From NCBI GenBank assembly GCA_024347235.1, contig AP025283.1, positions 3,100,001 through 3,164,000 of the forward strand: 64,000 nt of DNA, in the 5' to 3' direction. A model generated the notes under the pieces. That model saw nothing but the letters and a program-made list of their open reading frames with translations. It ran no database searches and was not told the origin of the DNA. The DNA comes from Aliamphritea spongicola (lineage in GTDB: Bacteria > Pseudomonadota > Gammaproteobacteria > Pseudomonadales > Balneatricaceae). Below are positions 10,593-20,047 of the stretch, in pieces. Position 1 is the first letter of the stretch. Every line of letters begins with the position of its first letter. The position numbers and the translations under genes are program-made.

Positions 10593-11522
10593 ATGATTAC
10601 GAATATAAACTACAATCACTTTTATTATTTCTGGGTTGTCAGTAATGCTGGCAGCATTGCCAAAGCCAGTAAAACACTGCACCTGACCCCACAGACAATC
10701 AGCGCTCAGATCTCGATGCTGGAACAGCGCCTGGGTAAAGCACTCTTTATCCGCAAAGGCCGGCAACTGGTACTCAGCGACTACGGCCGTATCAGTAAGC
10801 AGTATGCCGACGACATGTTCGCCATTGCCGAAGAGTGGCTGGAAACCACTCAGGGAAACGACACCTACCTGAAAACCCTCAAGGTTGGTATCTCTGATGC
10901 CCTGCCCAAATCACTGGTTACCCGGTGGCTTGCTCCGATCATAAACTCAGACAGCAATATCAAACTCACCTGTATTGACGGTAAACAGGAAGAGTTGCTC
11001 AGCCAGCTAGCCATCCACAAACTGGATCTGCTTCTGTCTGACACACCGGCGGATAACAACTACAACCTGAAAGTTTTTGCCACGAAATCGGCAAAAGTAA
11101 TTTTGGGCTTTATGCGCCTCACGCCCTCGCCCGGGAATTACAGCCAGACTTTCCCGCAGCCTGAGCCAGCAGCGAATGGTACTGCCGGGCAAAGACAGCC
11201 CCACCAGCCGGGCAATTGAATACTGGCTCAATACACAACACCTGAATGTCAGCATTGTCAGCCACGTGGATGACAGCGCCCTGATGAAAGCCTTTGGCAA
11301 GCAGGGGCTGGGCATTTTCCCGCCCCGATACTGATCCGGGACGACGTCAAAATCAGCCATGGGGTAAGCCTCATCGGACAAGTCAGTAACGTCTACCAGA
11401 GCTATTACCTGATCACACCGGAACGTATGATCAGCGACACCTTTGCGACCCGTTTACTGGAGCAGGCCCGTATGAGCGACTCTTCGAACAGCGAACAGTC
11501 CGACTCTGAACCTGAGCAGTAA
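10593..11522 (+). CDS. nhaR: LysR-family transcriptional activator NhaR
   Basis: DNA-binding activator expected to switch on nhaA in response to Na+. It begins ITNINYNHFYYFWVVSNAGSI, closely matching the NhaR N-terminus, followed by the LysR HTH (LTPQTISAQISMLEQRLGKALF) and an effector-binding domain. The first frame ends at 11219. Three single-base shifts, near 11084, 11154 and 11321 (all in C runs), restore HEIGKSNFGLYAPHALA, SLSQQRMVLPGKDSPTS and GLGIFPAPILIRDDV and carry the protein to the stop at 11522 (about 310 aa, the usual length). It is divergent from nhaA. Confidence 0.88.
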
Positions 11523-11566
11523 CCTGCCACCAGCCAGCCCCGGAGCGATCACCATTACAGGTTACG

Positions 11567-12418
11567 TCAGCGGCTGAATTGAAAAACAGCTGATACCGGC
11601 CGGTAACCGGGCCCGCCGATTCGGTTCTGCTGGCAGTAATCATCTTCTTCAAACAGCACGCTCACATCCGAAACCGTCAACCCGCCCTTCAGAAAGAAAT
11701 GATCGGTCATTGAATCATAGTGGGGATCGCACAGCGTCTTTACAGGATTCGCTGGCTTCAGCCACTTCAGGGTTCTGGTCAGCCGGTTAAATGCTGTTGA
11801 AGTAATATTCGTCAGATATTCAGGATCCAGCACAATACTGAAGTTGCCGGTCAGAATGACCGGCACATTGGTGCGGGAAATCCATTCAACCAGCAACCGG
11901 GCCTGATGTGCCCGTATGGCTTCACCACTGCTGCAGCACTTCAGATCCACATTGCCGACATAAAACTCCTGCTTACTGATCTTGTGCTGAAAACGGGCGA
12001 ATAAAACCGGCATTATACGGGTGTCCGGCACCCCAAAACTTGATGTATCCGGCCTTGAACGGACCGTCTCCAGTTCAATCGTCTCCAGCAGACGTAACAC
12101 CGTATCGTTATACACAATGGCCAGATGATCATTCAGCCGGTCAGGCTCACTTTTCCTGCCGGCCCGGCTCATTACATAGCGGTATCTGTAACTGCTGCCC
12201 AGCGAAGCTGAAGCGGTATACCAGGCCAGATCTTTTTCGTTATCCACTTCCTGCAACGCCAGTATTTCAGGCCGCTGCAATTGCTGAATAATCTCACCAA
12301 CCCGGTGCGGGTACGTATTGGCAGATGAATCAACATTAAAGGTTACAACATTCAGATTACTGCCTGCTGCAGTCACACTCACCAGTAACAACAGGATCAG
12401 GGCATTTAAGAATTTCAT
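11567..12418 (-). CDS. Secreted endonuclease/exonuclease/phosphatase-family protein
   Basis: 283-aa protein with an N-terminal signal peptide (MKFLNALILLLLVSVTAAG) and an EEP-superfamily fold. Visible motifs are NVVTFNV near the start, the metal-binding glutamate in ILALQEVDN, NVDLKCCS, and the C-terminal TDHFFLKG, corresponding to the catalytic SDH-type motif. The fold acts on phosphodiester or phosphomonoester bonds with divalent metal. A nuclease or sphingomyelinase/phosphatase role cannot be separated from sequence alone. The export signal argues for periplasmic or extracellular action. It is intact and probably monocistronic. Confidence 0.75.
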   Translation of the reverse strand: MKFLNALILLLLVSVTAAGSNLNVVTFNVDSSANTYPHRVGEIIQQLQRPEILALQEVDNEKDLAWYTASASLGSSYRYRYVMSRAGRKSEPDRLNDHLAIVYNDTVLRLLETIELETVRSRPDTSSFGVPDTRIMPVLFARFQHKISKQEFYVGNVDLKCCSSGEAIRAHQARLLVEWISRTNVPVILTGNFSIVLDPEYLTNITSTAFNRLTRTLKWLKPANPVKTLCDPHYDSMTDHFFLKGGLTVSDVSVLFEEDDYCQQNRIGGPGYRPVSAVFQFSR

Positions 12419-12890
12419 ATCAGCCTCCGGACAAATGAACCGAAGACTGGCGTTGAGCAGCTGCCGGTTCTGTCAGAAAATCTGAGCAGAAAAACAGCAC
12501 AAAAGGATTGCTGATGCCGCCTGACAAATACATCACGCGCTACAGCACACATTAAGGTATGCAACATGTTAACAGTCCGTCCCTGGAATGTATGATTAAG
12601 TGGCGCGAGTATATCACGGGAAAAACAGAATATAGCCTTAAGCAGGAGTCTCACCGGGCAATCATCAGCACCTTTGCCTGCCGGAAGAAAGCCCCAAAAC
12701 CCGCGGTAAACCTGATAAAAAGCAGCCTGGCAAATCATCCTGTTAAAAATTTGCCCCCTTCGGAGCCCGGCTATACTTACCTCTAGCGAAAAGTTACCCG
12801 TCCCGGCCTCCGTGCACACTCATCTTGGACGGGTAGCTTTTCGCTATTTACAGCCCATCTGAATTCTTCAGTCGGAGAACTCCGGAAACG
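12419..12890. other. Non-coding stretch containing a long inverted repeat
   Basis: About 470 bases between the alpha/beta hydrolase gene and the EEP gene, both on the minus strand. The open frames here have no family features. The notable content is the 20-bp inverted repeat annotated separately at 12784-12846. Confidence 0.45.
12784..12846. repeat. 20-bp near-perfect inverted repeat
   Basis: The left arm TAGCGAAAAGTTACCCGTCC (12784-12803) pairs at 19 of 20 positions with the right arm at 12827-12846, around a 23-nt loop. No T tract follows on either strand, so it is not a standard intrinsic terminator. It lies about 45 bases past the hydrolase stop codon. A cruciform-forming site, a REP-like element, a structured 3' UTR or a small RNA are all possible. 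I see no other copy in the window. Confidence 0.7.
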
Positions 12891-13796
12891 TCAGTCACGC
12901 AGATCACTGTTGAGGAAAGCCCTCAGTCTGTCAGCCAGACACGGTACAAACCAGTCCGGAAAATCATGGCCCAGCCCTTCCACCAGCCAGAATTCAGAAC
13001 CCTCAATCAGCTCATGGGCACGCTGCCCCTGGGACCAGTGAATACAGGGATCTTCATGCCCGTGAACAATGAGTGAAGGCACCTGAACAGATGTCAGTAA
13101 ATGCTGCCGTGACCCCGTAGCCCGTATTGCAAGCCCCTGACGGTAAATCCTCCGGACAGTAACTGCGGTTAACCGATGCCTCTGCCCACCGGCGGGCAGC
13201 TTCCTGGCTGATGATTGCCTGACGACCGGCATACACTTCACAACCGGATACCGCCAGATCAACAGCTTTCTCCGGCGCAAAGCGCCTGGCTGACTGATTC
13301 ATCTTGTCAGTAGCGTCTGGCGTTGAAAGAATCTCTGCCTCTCCGCCGGAAGACATCAGTGACACCAGACTTAAAACCCGGCTGGGATGTTCGCCAGCAA
13401 GAATCTGAGCAATCATGCCTCCCATGGAAAAGCCCAGCACATGGAACTGCTCTGCCCCGAGAAAATCCATCAGCGACAAAGCATCCGCCGCCATGTCATA
13501 CAGGGTATAAACTCTGTATTCAGGGGGATCTCAAACATCTCCTGAACAGCATAAAACGGCTCAAGATCTGCCGGCACCTCCACTTTGGAAGACAGCCCCG
13601 CATCGCGGTTATCAAAAACCACCACCCGGTATTTAGCGGCCAACTCACTGACCAGCCGATCCGGCCAGTCAGTCAGTTGCATACCCAGCCCCTGAATCAG
13701 CAACAGTGTCTGGCTATTCTCTGCACCATGAATTTCATACGCCAGATGAATACTGTTTTCACCTGACGCGATCAAAGCCGTACCTGCTATCGTCAT
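12891..13796 (-). CDS. Alpha/beta hydrolase
   Basis: Serine hydrolase of about 302 aa. The nucleophile elbow is GFSMGG, the oxyanion region is LLIQGLGMQLTDWP, FDNRDAGLS follows, and the Asp/His partners lie in VHGHEDP and GLGHDFPDW. This pattern matches uncharacterised hydrolases and methylesterases of the RdmC type; the substrate is unknown. The start is taken at ATG 13796, ten bases after GGAG, rather than the longer frame from 13856. Frameshifts near 13495 (C run) and about 13140 are needed to join the segments. It starts 19 bp after the ChoX-like binding protein and is probably co-transcribed with it, which may link it to choline or betaine esters. Confidence 0.8.
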
Positions 13797-13815
13797 TATT
13801 TCTGAGCGCTCCGGT

Positions 13816-14752
13816 TCAAGAATCCAGATAACCGGAAACGGCTGCAGCCCCGTCACCGCCCTGCAGGGTTTTCACGCCTTTCAGCCAGTCATTCAGCACC
13901 TCCGGATTCGCCCTGATCACAGTGCGGGCGGCCTCTTCAGGTGTCATACCGTCATCGAGAATATAGCCCATGCCCACATTCTCCATATCCAGTGTAAATG
14001 TCATATTCTGCAGCAGGCGTCCGACATTGGGGCAAGCCTGCAGATAGCCTTTACGGGCCGTCGTGTGAACCGTCGCCCCACCGAAATCAGGGCCATAGGT
14101 ATCATCGGTACCGGTCAGGTAGGCGATATCAAACTTCACATTCATCGGATGAGGTTCCCAGGCCTGAAATGCAATCCATTCAGAACGGCGCTCGGCCCTT
14201 TTCAGCTGCGCCAGCATCCCCTGCTCGCTGGACTCAACCACCTTCCAGCCCTCCAGGTTGTACTTCCCGGCAGCGATGGCATCCAGGATGATGTTATTAC
14301 TGCCCGGCTCAAGGCCATACAGCTTCTTCTTAAACTTGCCGGCATGCTTATGCAGATCATTGATATCCGTTACCCCGGCATCATAGACATACTGAGGCAC
14401 AGCATAGGTGTACTTAGCCCCTCAAGATTCACTGCAACCTTCTCAATGCTGCCCTCATCAATGTATGACTTGATATAGGTATCCATCGCCGGATCCCAGT
14501 AGCCCATCATCACATCAATATCTTTGTTCTTCATGGCTTCAAGCATCACCGACATACCCAGAATATCCACCGAAGCCTCATAACCCAGACCTTTAAGCAA
14601 CACTTGCGCCACGCCACTGGTGAAGGCCAGATCTGTCCAGCCGGGTTCTGCCAGCTGAACGGTCTGACACTCATTGGCAACAGATATCGTTGCAGTTGTG
14701 AGGCTGGCCACCAGCACAGTCTGTCTGAGCAGTGTTTGTTTTATTTTTTCAT
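13816..14752 (-). CDS. ChoX/ProX-like choline or glycine-betaine binding protein
   Basis: Periplasmic substrate-binding protein (OpuAC/ProX family) of about 312 aa. The signal peptide becomes clear once one A is added after ATGAAAAAA at 14744-14752: MKK(I)KQTLLRQTVLVASL. The mature part has AEPGWTDLAFTSGVAQVLL and KNKDIDVMMGYWDPAMD, very like choline/betaine binding proteins, with several Trp/Tyr residues that could form an aromatic cage. A second shift lies near 14420 (G run; LEGAKYTYAVPQYVYDAG). No permease or ATPase gene lies beside it, so it would need partners encoded elsewhere. The divergent BetI-like regulator supports a quaternary-amine ligand. Confidence 0.85.
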
Positions 14753-14794
14753 GATGAGCGCTCCTGGGTATCTATTTTTATTTAACATACAACC

Positions 14795-14820
14795 AAAAAT
14801 TGAACACTCAACCAATTTTT
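14795..14820. promoter_or_regulatory. Inverted repeat between choX-like gene and betI-like gene
   Basis: AAAAATTG and CAATTTTT form a perfect 8-bp inverted repeat separated by 10 bases, 43 bases upstream of the binding-protein start. The spacing and place in the divergent promoter fit a TetR-type (BetI-like) operator. It is AT-rich, so chance symmetry is possible. Confidence 0.4.
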
Positions 14821-14952
14821 TAACTAAGCAACCCAAACAACTCTTTTATCCACGATAAAACAAAGCCTTGAACTCAACTCAGAGAGGCTTTTCAGTTATA
14901 GTGAAATCATAATGAGCACCGGCACACGATAAGCCGTTGCAGAGGGTTAGGT

Positions 14953-15533
14953 ATGCGAAAGAAAATTAAAGATATCCGCCGGGAAGAGTTACTGCAGGCA
15001 ACACTGGATACCATTCATACTGAAGGCTTGCACAACATTACCGTTGCAAAACTGAGTAAGACCGCGGGTATGTCACAGGGAATGGTGCATCACTATTTCA
15101 AAAACAAGGCGGAAATTATTGAAGCGGCAATCCGCCATGTTAACGCAGAATTACGCACGGAAATCGTTCAGGAAATGTCCCGGGCGAACACTCCCGCAGA
15201 AAAGCTTTTCAAAATTCTGGATATAAACTTTGCGCCCCACTGGTTTAATCAGAAGACAACCCGTCTATGGGTGTCTTTTGCAGTGAAGTGCCCTTCAATA
15301 ACACCTTTGCCCGCATTCAGACGGTCATTCACCGACGCATGCACAGTAACCTTAAACACGTATTACAACCATTACTGACATCCCATGACCCCGACCAGGT
15401 CAGCCATGAAATCAGTAACTTAATTGACGGCTTCTGGATACGGGCCTCCGTCAGCAATGACGAAACAGACTCGGCAGAAGCAATGACATATATGGAAAAC
15501 TACCTGCAACGCCTGGGTATTGAGCGGCCTTAA
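14953..15533 (+). CDS. TetR-family regulator, BetI-like
   Basis: Repressor of about 194 aa. The N-terminal HTH (about residues 10-55) has RREELLQATLDTIHTEGL, TVAKLSKTAGMSQGMVHHYF and KAEIIEAAIRHV, matching BetI more closely than generic TetR proteins. The C-terminal ligand domain follows. One shift near 15278 (T run) restores WVSFCSEVPFNNTFARIQ. It diverges from the choline/betaine-type binding protein, as BetI does from choline genes, so a role in choline- or betaine-responsive repression is inferred. The usual betAB genes are absent, so I do not assign the symbol. Confidence 0.8.
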
Positions 15534-15562
15534 CCCTGTCGCAGCCCCTCGCTTAAAGACAT

Positions 15563-15588
15563 AAAAACGCCCAACAGGGCGTTTTTTA
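15563..15588. terminator. Bidirectional rho-independent terminator
   Basis: AAAAACGCCC pairs with GGGCGTTTTT around an AACA loop, with T and A tracts on both sides. It sits between the convergent betI-like and thiolase genes and can end transcription from both directions. Confidence 0.92.
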
Positions 15589-15609
15589 TTAGCTTAACAG
15601 GCTACGGAT

Positions 15610-16797
15610 TTACAGCATTTCCACGGCAACCGCCGTTGCCTCACCGCCACCGATACACAGCGAAGCCACACCCCGCTGTAAGCCTTTCTGCTGCAGTGCA
15701 TACAGCAGGGTGACCAGAATCCGGGAACCGGACGAACCGATCGGATGACCCAGGGCACAGGCCCCGCCGTGAATGTTCACTTTATCAGCGTCCAGCCCCA
15801 GCTCCTGGCAGGCCAGCATGGTGACCACCGCAAAAGCTTCATTGATCTCATACAGATCCACTTCATCCTTACTCCAGCCACTGCGGTCCAGCACCTTCTG
15901 AATCGCACCAATCGGCGCGATCGTAAACTCTTCCGGCAACTGAGCATGAGTTGAATGGGCAACAATTTTCGCCAGCGGCTTCAGCCCCTGCGCTTTAGCA
16001 GTGCTTTCACGCATCAGCACCAGCGCTGAGCCACCATCGGAAATAGAACTGGCATTGGCTGCGGTGACCGTACCGTCTTTTGCAAACGCCGGTCGCAGGG
16101 TGCGGATTTTATCCACCCGGGCATTACCCGGCTGCTCATCAACATCCACCACGGTATCGCCCTTACGGCTGCTGACGGTCACCGGTGAAATTTCAGCTTT
16201 AAAGCTGCCATCCGTAATGGCCCGGTTCGCCTTTTCCAGTGAGGCAATGGCAAAGTCATCCATGGCTTCACGGGTCAGGCCATATTTATCGGCGGTTTGC
16301 TGGGCAAAGTTACCCATCAGCCCGCCTTCGTATGCATCCTGCAGACCGTCATAGAACATATGATCCAGCGCCTGCTGATGACCCATACGCATCCCGGCAC
16401 GGGCTTTAGGCAACAGGTAAGGCGACAGACTCATGTTCTCCATGCCGCCGGCAACCATCACATCCACCTGGCCGGCTTTAAGCTGGTCATGGGCCAGCAT
16501 CACGGCCTTCATACCGGAGCCGCACATCTTGTTGATGGTGGTTGCCCCGGCGGCATCGACGATACCCGACGCTCTGGCTGCCTGCCGCGCCGGTGCCTGA
16601 CCTAACCCAGCCGGTAACACACAACCCATGATCACTTCATCAACCTGATCACCGGCCACGCCGGCCCGCGCCATTGCTGCAGCAATGGCGGTTGCGCACA
16701 GTTGCGGAGCCGGTACTTCACTGAGTGAGCCCATCATGCCGCCCATCGGTGTACGGGCTGCCCCAACAATTACAATTGCGTCGTTTTCAACTGTCAT
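15610..16797 (-). CDS. Acetyl-CoA C-acetyltransferase (thiolase)
   Basis: Thiolase of 395 aa, intact, interconverting acetoacetyl-CoA and two acetyl-CoA. The acyl-accepting cysteine lies in TINKMCGSGMKAVML. The C-terminal catalytic motifs GGACALGHPIGSSGSR and CIGGGEATA are complete, and AGGMENMS is the usual loop. The start at 16797 (MTVENDAIVIVGAARTP) follows AGGA; the frame six codons longer is less likely. It is the last gene of the liv transporter operon, 26 bp after livM. Because leucine breakdown yields acetoacetate and acetyl-CoA, this thiolase could complete the pathway started by the facing liu operon. Confidence 0.92.
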   Translation of the reverse strand: MTVENDAIVIVGAARTPMGGMMGSLSEVPAPQLCATAIAAAMARAGVAGDQVDEVIMGCVLPAGLGQAPARQAARASGIVDAAGATTINKMCGSGMKAVMLAHDQLKAGQVDVMVAGGMENMSLSPYLLPKARAGMRMGHQQALDHMFYDGLQDAYEGGLMGNFAQQTADKYGLTREAMDDFAIASLEKANRAITDGSFKAEISPVTVSSRKGDTVVDVDEQPGNARVDKIRTLRPAFAKDGTVTAANASSISDGGSALVLMRESTAKAQGLKPLAKIVAHSTHAQLPEEFTIAPIGAIQKVLDRSGWSKDEVDLYEINEAFAVVTMLACQELGLDADKVNIHGGACALGHPIGSSGSRILVTLLYALQQKGLQRGVASLCIGGGEATAVAVEML

Positions 16798-16822
16798 ACC
16801 TGATCCTTTTGTCACCCGGTGA

Positions 16823-17746
16823 CTAGAAATTCTTCTTCACCATCTTCTGGAACTCCCCGACGATACCGCTACGGAATGCCAGTACACATACAATAAAGAT
16901 AGCGCCCATAATAATACTGATGTAATTACCCAACTCCCCGCCGGACAGATAATTCTGAATAGTCACTACCACACCGGCACCGACCACCGGACCAAAAATT
17001 GTGCCCATGCCACCCAGTAAGGTCATCAGTACCACCTCACCGGACATGTGCCAGTGCACGTCGGTCAGAGATGCCAGCTGGAACACCAGCGTCTTGGTCG
17101 ATCCCGCCAGCCCGGCCAGCGCCGAGGAAATGATAAACGCCACCCATTTATAGTCATTCACGTTATAGCCCAGTGAAACAGCCCTTGGCTCATTTTCACG
17201 GATGGCCTTTAATATCTGACCAAAAGGCGAATGAATGGTGCGGTGAATCAGCCAGAAACCGAACAGGAAGATCGCCAGCACAAAGTAATACATCACCATG
17301 TTGTCTGACAGATCAATCAGGCCAAACAGCTTGCCACGGGGTACCCCCTGTAAGCCATCCTCGCCACCGGTAAACGGCGCCTGCAAATAGAAAAAGAAGG
17401 CCAGCTGCGCCAGCGCCAGGGTGACCATCGCAAAGTAAATGCCCTCACGTTTCACCGCCAGCTTTCCATAAACCGCGCCGAGTAAACCCGCTGCAAGGGT
17501 GCCCGCCAGAATACCCAGCTCAGGGGTAATGCCGGTATTCAGCATCAGGCTGCCGGTGATATAGCCACCGGTGCCCAGAAAGATCGCATGACCGAACGAC
17601 AGCAGACCCACAAAGCCCAGCAACAGGTTAAATGCACAGGCAAACAGCGCAAAGCACAGCACCTTCATCAGGAACACCGGATACAGTATCAGCGGTGCCA
17701 CCAGCGACAGGCCAAACAGACTCAGATATAACTTATTCACTTTCAT
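16823..17746 (-). CDS. livM: Branched-chain amino acid ABC transporter permease LivM
   Basis: Inner-membrane permease of 307 aa with about nine hydrophobic segments. The signature segments are NLLLGFVGLLSFGHAIFLG near the N-terminus and the cytoplasmic EAA-like loop ILKAIRENEPRAVSLGYN, plus TLLGGMGTIFGPVVGAG. The start is taken at ATG 17746, seven bases after AGGGG. An upstream ATG at 17761 overlaps the livH stop. Intact. It pairs with LivH to form the transmembrane channel. Confidence 0.93.
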   Translation of the reverse strand: MKVNKLYLSLFGLSLVAPLILYPVFLMKVLCFALFACAFNLLLGFVGLLSFGHAIFLGTGGYITGSLMLNTGITPELGILAGTLAAGLLGAVYGKLAVKREGIYFAMVTLALAQLAFFFYLQAPFTGGEDGLQGVPRGKLFGLIDLSDNMVMYYFVLAIFLFGFWLIHRTIHSPFGQILKAIRENEPRAVSLGYNVNDYKWVAFIISSALAGLAGSTKTLVFQLASLTDVHWHMSGEVVLMTLLGGMGTIFGPVVGAGVVVTIQNYLSGGELGNYISIIMGAIFIVCVLAFRSGIVGEFQKMVKKNF

Positions 17747-17757
17747 CGTTTCGCCCC

Positions 17758-18642
17758 TCATGCTTCTTTGCCGAACAGACCGGCGGGCTTTAACAGCAGC
17801 ACGATCACCATCACCAGAAAGATCACCGTACTGGAGGCTTCCGGATAAAAGAACTTGGTCAGACCTTCAACAATGCCCATCAGCAGACCGGTCAGAATCG
17901 CGCCGCCAATGGAACCCATACCGCCAATCACCACGATGGCAAAGACCACGATCAGAATGTTGGAGCCCATTTCCGGACTCACTGAATACACCGGAGCCGC
18001 CAGTACACCGGCAAAGCCTGCCAGTGCCACACCAAAGCCGAACGTCAGGGTAGTAATCAGCGGTACGTTAATGCCGAAGCCCTGCATCAGTTGCGGGTTT
18101 TCGGTGCCCGCCCGCAGGTAGGCCCCCAGCTTGGTTTTCTCGATTACCCACCAGGTCGTGGCACACACCACCAGCGAGGCGATAATGATCCAGGCACGGT
18201 AGTTAGGCAGGTACATAAACGGTAATTTAGTCCCGCCTTTGAGCTCCGCCGGAATCTGATACGCCAGCCCGGACGAACCGTATAACTGAGTAAACAGGCC
18301 CTGCAGAATCAGCGCCAGACCAAAGGTCAGCAGCAGGCTGTACAGGTGATCTTCATTGGCGATTCGCCGTACCAGAAAGCGTTCGATCAGAATCGCAAAA
18401 CCGCCTACCGCCAGCGGTACTATCACCAGGGCAACCCAGTAGTTGATACCGAAATACTGCAGTGCCATCCATGCCAGAAATGCCCCCAGCATGTACATCG
18501 CACCCTGAGCGAAGTTAATAATTTTTAACAGACCAAAAATAATTGCCAGCCCCAGACTCAGCAGGGCGTAAAGAGCCGTTGATCAAACCGACCAGCAGCT
18601 GCCCGGAAAGGGCAAAAGATTAATTCCGAATAATGTCGCCAT
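17758..18642 (-). CDS. livH: Branched-chain amino acid ABC transporter permease LivH
   Basis: Inner-membrane permease of about 294 aa. The N-terminal part, ATG at 18642 reading MATLFGINLLPF, is out of frame with the rest. One extra T near 18612 gives SGQLLVGLINGS, and T-run corrections near 18575 give FYALLSLGLAII, then IIFGLLKIINFAQGAMYMLGAF. The core has the loop LGAYLRAGTENPQLMQGFGIN and VIGGMGSIGGAILTG, typical of LivH. It lies 142 bp downstream of the binding-protein gene and overlaps the start region of livM. Confidence 0.9.
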
Positions 18643-18784
18643 GGCTTCGCTCCGAACGGCAGAATCTCTTGTGACACTGAGAACAACAGCCAACCGGGTT
18701 ACGGTTGCTGTGTATTTTTATTGTTATAAAAGCCAGAAATCAGGAAGGCCTGCCGTCCGGCAGCCCTTCCTTAAACAGCCGTAA

Positions 18785-19995
18785 TCAGGACTTCGCTGCG
18801 AAATTGCAGGACTCCATCATCGGGTTGAACGCCACATCACCGGGGATAACCGCCTCAATGTTGTAGATATCGTCATCCGATTTACGGCTTGCTGCATCCT
18901 TGATGCTCACCAGCAACATGTCATGAACCATACGGCCATCGTTACGCAGGTAAGCGTTACGGGCGAAGAAATCATCCGGCTTGGTCGCCTTCATCATGGC
19001 CATCACGGCATCCGCATCATCGGTACCCGCCGCTTTAATGGCATTCAGATAATGCATGGTCATGGAGTACGCACCGGCCTGTCCCATGGCAGGAATTGAA
19101 CCGTGACGCTGCTTAAAGCGTGCCGACCATTCCCGGGTCTTATCATCCATATCCCAGTAGAAACCAGTGGTGGCCTTCATACCGGCAGCAATCGCCGGAT
19201 CCAGCGCCTTGGCGTTATGGGTGAACACCAGCAGACCGGCCACATCAGAAGTTTCGGTCAGACCAAACTCTGCAGAAGTTTTCAGCGCGTTAACGAAGTC
19301 AGTACCGGCATTTGCCAGGCCGATAACGTCCGCACCGGAAGCCTGCGCCTGCAGAACATACGAAGAGAAGTCAGTGGTACCCAGCGGTGCCCGAACGGCC
19401 CCGACCACTTCACCGCCCTGCTCATTAATCACCTTGCTGGCAATGCCTTCCAGGGCATGCCCGAAGGCGTAATCAGCGGTGATGAAGAACCATTTCTTCT
19501 TGCCGGATTCCACCATTGGCTTCACTGTACCGTTAGCCAGCGCCGCAACGTTATAAGTCCAGTGCACGTTGTAAGGGGAGCAAGCCTTAGTGGTAAATGC
19601 ATGGCTGGCAGAGGTGGAAATCAGAGCAACTTTTTGGCATCGGTCAGCACCTTGGTGACCGCACCGGTCACAGAAGATGCCACCAGACCGTTCACCGCAT
19701 CCACCTGCTCGCTTTCAATCCACTGGCGGACTTTAGCCGAGCCCACATCCGGCTTGTTCTGATCATCCGCGCTGATCACTTCAATCGGCTTACCCAGCAC
19801 TTCACCGCCAAAATCCTCGACGGCCATCTCAACCGCAGTCACGCAGCCTTTACCGCAGATATCGGCATAAACACCGCCCATATCCGCCAGTACGCCGATT
19901 TTAACCACATCGTCCGAGACACCTTCTGCCTGGGCCGTTACGGCAACAGCTGCACTCATCGCCACAGCCATCAGGGTTTTCTTCATCGCTTGCAT
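18785..19995 (-). CDS. Branched-chain amino acid-type ABC substrate-binding protein
   Basis: Periplasmic type-1 binding protein of about 404 aa. It has a signal peptide (MQAMKKTLMAVAMSAAVAVTAQAEG) and a Peripla_BP_6 fold: VKIGVLADMGGVYADI, KWFFITADYAFGHALEG, LGTTDFSSYVLQAQASGADVIG. One shift near 19627 (A run) restores DAKKVALISTSASHAF. The ATG at 19995 follows AGGAGT with a 6-base gap. Homologues of this length bind leucine, aromatic acids or amides; leucine is favoured by the facing liu operon. The order livGF-binding protein-livHM suggests it is the dedicated receptor of this transporter. Confidence 0.85.
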
Positions 19996-20047
19996 AACGT
20001 CACTCCTTTAAAGCTCTTATTTTTATTCACGCTTTCAGTTAATCCGG

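Noticed and set aside
12415-12819. 134-aa minus-strand frame upstream of the EEP gene
   Set aside because: No ribosome-binding site or family motif, Cys/Arg-rich composition, and it overlaps the long inverted repeat.
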